The position numbers were made by a program, and so were the translations under genes. Positions 60,177 through 64,000 of a stretch of 64,000 nucleotides of DNA are shown here, piece by piece (positions within the stretch are counted from its first letter, which is position 1; each line of letters opens with the position of its first letter). Where the stretch lies: contig NZ_QANL01000004.1 in assembly GCF_003067705.1 (NCBI RefSeq), forward strand, positions 62,001-126,000, written 5' to 3'. Below the pieces are notes generated by a model. The model searched no databases and was not told the DNA's origin. It saw only the letters and a list, made by a program, of their open reading frames with translations. This DNA is from Planctomonas deserti (GTDB lineage Bacteria > Actinomycetota > Actinomycetes > Actinomycetales > Microbacteriaceae).

Positions 60177-61094
60177 ATGACGGCCACAGCCTCCCGCGGG
60201 ACGCAGCGACGCGCCCCGTCGGCGGACACACCGGCGCGCGCCGGCCGCACCGGCAAGCCCAGAGTCGAGCCGATCTTCTACGCGTTCCTGTTCCCGGCGA
60301 TCGCGCTCTTCTCGCTCGCGATCACACTGCCGGCGCTGATCGGCATGTTCTACAGCGTCACGGACTACGTGGGCTTCGGGGAGTACGACTTCATCGGCTT
60401 CGGCAACTACGCCGCCCTGTTCACCGATCCGCGCATCCTCAGCTCCTACGGGTTCACCATGGGGTTCTCGCTGGTCACCGTCATCGCGGTCAACGCGATC
60501 GCCCTGGCGCTCGCCATCGGCCTGAACTCGAAGATCAAGTTCAAGACGGCGCTGCGCGGGATCTTCTTCATTCCGATGGTCATTTCGGGCATCGTCATCG
60601 CCTACGTCTTCAACTACCTGTTCTCCAACACGCTCCCGACGCTCACGGGCACCGGCTCGATCCTGGTCGACCCGAACCTCGCCTGGCTGTCCATCGTGAT
60701 CGTCACCGCGTGGCAGTCGATCCCGAGCGCGATCATCATCTACCTCGCCGGGCTGCTGGCCATCCCGGAGGAGGTCTACGAGGCGGGCTCCCTGGACGGC
60801 GCGACCGGCTGGCGGCAGTTCACCTCGATCACGCTCCCCCTGGTCGCCGGCTACGTGGTCATCAACACGGTGCTCGGCTTCAAGGGCTTCCTGAACGCCT
60901 ACGAGATCATCATCGGCCTCACGAACGGCGGTCCGGGCACGGCGACGTTCAGCGTGGCCATGACGATCTTCACCGGCTTCACCAGCGGCGACTACGCCTA
61001 CCAGATGGCCAACGCCGTGATCTTCTTCATCGTGACCGTGGTCGTCTCGATCCTCCAGCTGCAGCTCATCCGACGTCGAGGAGTGTCGCTCTAA
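60177..61094 (+). CDS. Sugar ABC transporter permease, MalF type
   Basis: A 305-residue membrane protein with six helices (first near 33-58, last near 272-296). The EAA loop is EEVYEAGSLDGATGWRQF near residue 200. It has a polar N terminus of about 30 residues. It overlaps the next permease gene by one base (TAATG) and is preceded by AGGAGAA. Partner of the binding protein encoded before it; the ATPase is not in the operon, so a shared MsiK-type ATPase encoded elsewhere is probable. Confidence 0.93.
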   Translation: MTATASRGTQRRAPSADTPARAGRTGKPRVEPIFYAFLFPAIALFSLAITLPALIGMFYSVTDYVGFGEYDFIGFGNYAALFTDPRILSSYGFTMGFSLVTVIAVNAIALALAIGLNSKIKFKTALRGIFFIPMVISGIVIAYVFNYLFSNTLPTLTGTGSILVDPNLAWLSIVIVTAWQSIPSAIIIYLAGLLAIPEEVYEAGSLDGATGWRQFTSITLPLVAGYVVINTVLGFKGFLNAYEIIIGLTNGGPGTATFSVAMTIFTGFTSGDYAYQMANAVIFFIVTVVVSILQLQLIRRRGVSL

Positions 61095-61990
61095 TGTCCG
61101 TCGCCATCGATCCCGCCACCGTCTCGGCCGTCACGCCCGAGCGCGCGCGCCGCCAGAAGGACCCCAAGGAGTCCTACCGGCCGAACTGGACGACGACGAT
61201 CCTGCTGATCCTCGCCTCCCTCACGGTGCTCATCCCGCTGTACTTCGCGATCGCCATGTCCCTGAAGACGGCCGCCGAGGCCGCGAGCGGAACAGGGCTG
61301 AGCTGGCCGTGGCCCATGCAGTTCGGCAACTTCGCCGAGGCCTGGACGCTCACCGACTTCCCGCGGGCGTTCATCATCTCGCTGCTCATCTCGGTGGTCA
61401 GCGTTGCGGGTGCCATCGTGCTCAGCTCGCTCGCCTCGTACGCGATCGCGCGGAACTGGGACCACCGCGGGTTCCGCTACTCGTACTTCTACCTGCTCGC
61501 CGCGATGTTCATCCCGTTCCCGGTCATCGCGCTGCCGCAGATCAAGCTGACGGCCGCGGTCAACCTCGACAACCCGCTCGGCGTCGCGCTGCTGCACATC
61601 ATGTTCCAGCTGTCCTTCAGCGTGCTGCTCTACTCCGCGTTCCTGCGCTCCATCCCGCACGAGCTCGAGGAGAGCGCCCGCATCGACGGCGCGACGACCT
61701 GGCAGGTGTTCTGGAAGCTCATCTTCCCGCTGCTCGCCCCGATGAACGCGACGGTCGGCATCTTCGCCTTCCTCGCCTCGTGGAACGACTTCATGATGCC
61801 GTCACTGATCACGGCGGACAGTCGGCTGCAGACGCTGCCCGTGGTGCAGAACATCTTCCAGCAGCAGTTCAACACGGAGTACAACGTCGCCTTCGCGTCC
61901 TACCTCATGGCGATGGCGCCGACCATCCTCGTCTACATCTTCGCCCAGCGGTGGGTGCTCTCGGGCGTCACCCGCGGCGCGATCAAGTAG
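61094..61990 (+). CDS. Sugar ABC transporter permease, MalG type
   Basis: A 298-residue membrane protein with six helices (first near 35-55). The EAA loop is HELEESARIDGATTWQVF near residue 195. The C terminus VLSGVTRGAIK is characteristic of MalG-type permeases. Its ATG at 61094 shares a base with the stop of the first permease. The alpha-glucosidase gene follows within 5 bp. Confidence 0.93.
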   Translation: MSVAIDPATVSAVTPERARRQKDPKESYRPNWTTTILLILASLTVLIPLYFAIAMSLKTAAEAASGTGLSWPWPMQFGNFAEAWTLTDFPRAFIISLLISVVSVAGAIVLSSLASYAIARNWDHRGFRYSYFYLLAAMFIPFPVIALPQIKLTAAVNLDNPLGVALLHIMFQLSFSVLLYSAFLRSIPHELEESARIDGATTWQVFWKLIFPLLAPMNATVGIFAFLASWNDFMMPSLITADSRLQTLPVVQNIFQQQFNTEYNVAFASYLMAMAPTILVYIFAQRWVLSGVTRGAIK

Positions 61991-61994
61991 CCCC

Positions 61995-63704
61995 GTGGCG
62001 GGCGCGGGCGCCGGCGCGGACGCCGCGCCGGACCGGCGGGCCGAGGGCGACGGCGATGTCGAGCGCGACGGGGCGGAGCCGAAGGGCGCGGACTGGTGGC
62101 GGCAGGCCGTGGTCTACCAGATCTACCCGCGCAGCTTCGCGGATGCGGACGGCGACGGGATCGGTGACCTCGCGGGCATCACCTCGAGGATCCCCTACCT
62201 CGCCTCCCTCGGTGTCGACGCGGTGTGGCTCAGCCCCTTCTACCCGTCGGCCCTCGCCGACGGCGGCTACGACGTAGACGACTACCGGAACGTCGACCCC
62301 CGGCTCGGCACTCTCGACGACTTCGACCGGATGATCAGGGCGCTGCACGCCGCGGGCATCCGGCTCGTCGCCGACCTGGTGCCGAACCACTCGTCGGATC
62401 GGCACGAGTGGTTCCGGGCGGCCCTGGCCTCCGCGCCCGGGTCCCCGGAGCGGGCGCGGTACATCTTCCGCGACGGCCGCGGACCGGACGGTGCCCTTCC
62501 GCCGAGCGACTGGCAGTCCATCTTCGGCGGGCCGGCCTGGCATCGTGTGCCCGACGGGCAGTACTACCTTCACCTCTTCGCGCCCCAGCAGCCCGACCTC
62601 AACTGGGACAACCCGGAGGTGCGGGCCGACTTCGTGCGGACGCTCCGGTTCTGGTCCGACCGGGGTGTCGACGGGTTCCGCGTCGACGTGGCGCACGGCC
62701 TCGCGAAGCGCCTGACCGATCCGCTGCCCTCTACCGAGGAGATGGCCGGCTTCGGCCCGGGGGCGCACCCGCTGTGGGACCGGGACGAGGTGCACGACAT
62801 CTACGCCGAGTGGCGGCGCGTCTTCCAGGAGTACGACCCGCCGCGAACCGCCGTGGCCGAGGCCTGGGTCGAGCCCGACCGGCGGGCCCGATACGCGCAC
62901 CCGGAGGGCCTCGGCCAGGCCTTCAGCTTCGACCTGCTCGAGGCGAACTACGACGCCGACGGATTCCGGCGCATCATCACCGACAACCTCGCGTTCGCCC
63001 GGGAGTCGGGCTCGTCCACCACCTGGGTGTTCTCGAACCACGACGTCGTGCGGCACGCGACGCGGTACGGCCTGCCCGTGCCCGCCGACGGCGGCCCGCA
63101 GAAGGGCCGGGAGTGGCTGCTCTCCGGCGGGACGGAGCCGGTGCTCGATCGGGAGGGCGGGCTGCGCCGCGCCCGGGCGGCGACGCTCCTGATGCTGGCG
63201 CTCCCCGGCTCCGCCTACCTGTACCAGGGCGAGGAGCTCGGCCTGCACGAGGTGATCGAGATCCCGGACGAGGACCGCCAGGATCCGACGTTCTTCCGCA
63301 ACGCCGGCGTCGAGATCGGCCGCGACGGGTGCCGGGTGCCGATCCCCTGGACGCGCGGCGGCAGCTCCTTCGGCTTCGGCACCGATGGCGCGCACCTCCC
63401 GCAGCCGACCTGGTTCGGCGCCGTGTCCGTCGAGGCCGAGGAGCGGGACGACGCGTCCACCCTCGCCCTCTACCGGCGCGCGCTCGCCCTCCGCCGGCGC
63501 CTTCAGGGGCCGGAGCAGCTGCACTGGCTGGACGCGGGTCAGCGTCCGGTGCTCGCCTTCGAGCGGCCGGGAGGCTGGCGCGCGGTGATGAACTTCGGGC
63601 CGGGCGATGTGACGCTGCCGGAGGGCGAGCTGCTCCTGGCGAGCGCGCCGGTGTCCGACGGCGTCCTCCCGGCCGACGCGACGGCCTGGCTGCGCGTGCC
63701 CTAG
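61995..63704 (+). CDS. Alpha-glucosidase, GH13 (oligo-1,6-glucosidase group)
   Basis: Cytoplasmic glycosidase of 569 residues that hydrolyses the imported sugar to glucose. The first 32 residues are disordered. The barrel begins WWRQAVVYQIYPRSF. Catalytic residues are Asp231 (FRVDVAHG), Glu289 (VAEAWVE) and Asp350 (FSNHDVVR); calcium-loop residues are in DADGDGIGDL. The residue after the nucleophile is Val, a feature usually linked to alpha-1,4 specificity, whereas Thr goes with alpha-1,6. The GTG start is 5 bp after the permease stop, inside the same operon. Confidence 0.93.
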   Translation: MAGAGAGADAAPDRRAEGDGDVERDGAEPKGADWWRQAVVYQIYPRSFADADGDGIGDLAGITSRIPYLASLGVDAVWLSPFYPSALADGGYDVDDYRNVDPRLGTLDDFDRMIRALHAAGIRLVADLVPNHSSDRHEWFRAALASAPGSPERARYIFRDGRGPDGALPPSDWQSIFGGPAWHRVPDGQYYLHLFAPQQPDLNWDNPEVRADFVRTLRFWSDRGVDGFRVDVAHGLAKRLTDPLPSTEEMAGFGPGAHPLWDRDEVHDIYAEWRRVFQEYDPPRTAVAEAWVEPDRRARYAHPEGLGQAFSFDLLEANYDADGFRRIITDNLAFARESGSSTTWVFSNHDVVRHATRYGLPVPADGGPQKGREWLLSGGTEPVLDREGGLRRARAATLLMLALPGSAYLYQGEELGLHEVIEIPDEDRQDPTFFRNAGVEIGRDGCRVPIPWTRGGSSFGFGTDGAHLPQPTWFGAVSVEAEERDDASTLALYRRALALRRRLQGPEQLHWLDAGQRPVLAFERPGGWRAVMNFGPGDVTLPEGELLLASAPVSDGVLPADATAWLRVP

Positions 63705-63759
63705 TCCGGGACGGGCGTCGGCACCCCGGGTTCGCAGGGGGACTCTGCGGGGGCCGGTG

Positions 63760-63765
63760 TAGGTT
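63760..63765 (+). promoter_or_regulatory. -10 element for the last gene of the window
   Basis: TAGGTT ends 8 nt before the ATG at 63774. Confidence 0.4.
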
Positions 63766-63773
63766 CTGTCGAC

Positions 63774-64000
63774 ATGACCGGTGGATCGGGGAACGGGCGC
63801 GGGCGGGCGCGGACGCTCGTGGTCGCCGCCGTGCTCGCGCTCTGCACGGGCGTCGGTGCGGTCGCCGTCGCGGTCTCCGACGGCAGCTCCTCCGTCGCCT
63901 CGGTGCCCGGTGACTCGCCCACGGCCTCGCCCTCGGCGCAGGCGACCGACGACCCGTCGGCCGTCGGCGCGGGCGCGAGCGCGGGTGAGGCGCGGTCCAC
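63774..64000 (+). CDS. Membrane-anchored or secreted protein, N-terminal part only
   Basis: The first 75 residues of a protein cut by the window edge. A basic, Gly-rich start (GSGNGRGRAR) is followed by one hydrophobic helix (TLVVAAVLALCTGVGAVAVAV) and then a Ser/Thr/Pro/Ala-rich linker, the pattern of an exported protein or a single-pass anchor. The domain beyond the linker is not visible, so no function can be given. Confidence 0.6.
   Translation, partial: MTGGSGNGRGRARTLVVAAVLALCTGVGAVAVAVSDGSSSVASVPGDSPTASPSAQATDDPSAVGAGASAGEARS

Overview
The window is a high-GC, densely packed chromosomal stretch from an actinobacterium, most likely a Micrococcales member close to the Microbacteriaceae. 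The signs are GC-rich third codon positions, several apparently leaderless genes with a TAnnnT box 5-8 nt before the start codon, DUF222-HNH endonuclease genes, and the GGTCCCTGAGC...GAAGGGACG palindromes common in that order. The lineage call is inference; there is no rRNA, tRNA, CRISPR array, prophage or recognisable insertion sequence here.

Layout. 1-1506: two sugar ABC permeases read leftward off the edge. 1.8-11.2 kb: housekeeping and accessory singletons (HAD hydrolase, FBP-type zinc protein with a structured leader, GH26-like hydrolase, methyltransferase, APH-like kinase, ABC-2 exporter pair, YcaQ-like glycosylase, a small XRE regulator with a membrane protein and three operator-like dyads, SDR). 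Three copies of a long CCCCTGCCCAGGCA-type hairpin repeat sit in gaps here. 11.4-19.4 kb: a Thr-rich secreted protein, a spherulin-4-like hydrolase, epoxide hydrolase, a GIY-YIG-like protein, a RidA fragment, a GH31 glycosidase and a lipoprotein. 19.4-21.1 and 41.1-42.9 kb: two DUF222-HNH modules, each bracketed by GGTCCCTGAGC repeats and sharing an upstream element with DnaA-box-like words. 21-30 kb: arginase-family protein, methyltransferase, VOC protein, GtrA, lipase-like esterase, aldo/keto reductase, oligopeptidase B and a Fpg/Nei glycosylase.

30.4-38.2 kb is the most unusual block: one leftward operon of an NCS1 permease, a HyuA-like hydantoinase/oxoprolinase subunit, three different DUF917 proteins and a PucR-type regulator, with two dyads upstream of its likely promoter. 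An alpha/beta hydrolase and a gamma-glutamyltransferase follow on the other strand. I read the block as uptake and ring opening of a cyclic amide or ureide (hydantoin, thiohydantoin or 5-oxoproline class), with regulation by the operon's own last gene.

43-54 kb: four small membrane proteins, an MFS drug exporter, a DUF4062-STAND ATPase, phosphoketolase, and a LolA/RseB-like protein with an ABC-2 exporter. 54.2-63.7 kb: an alcohol dehydrogenase, then an alpha-glucoside locus: GlgX debranching enzyme, a LacI repressor, and divergently a binding protein, two permeases and a GH13 alpha-glucosidase behind a promoter with a perfect 16-bp LacI-type operator. The window ends inside a membrane-anchored or secreted protein of unknown function.
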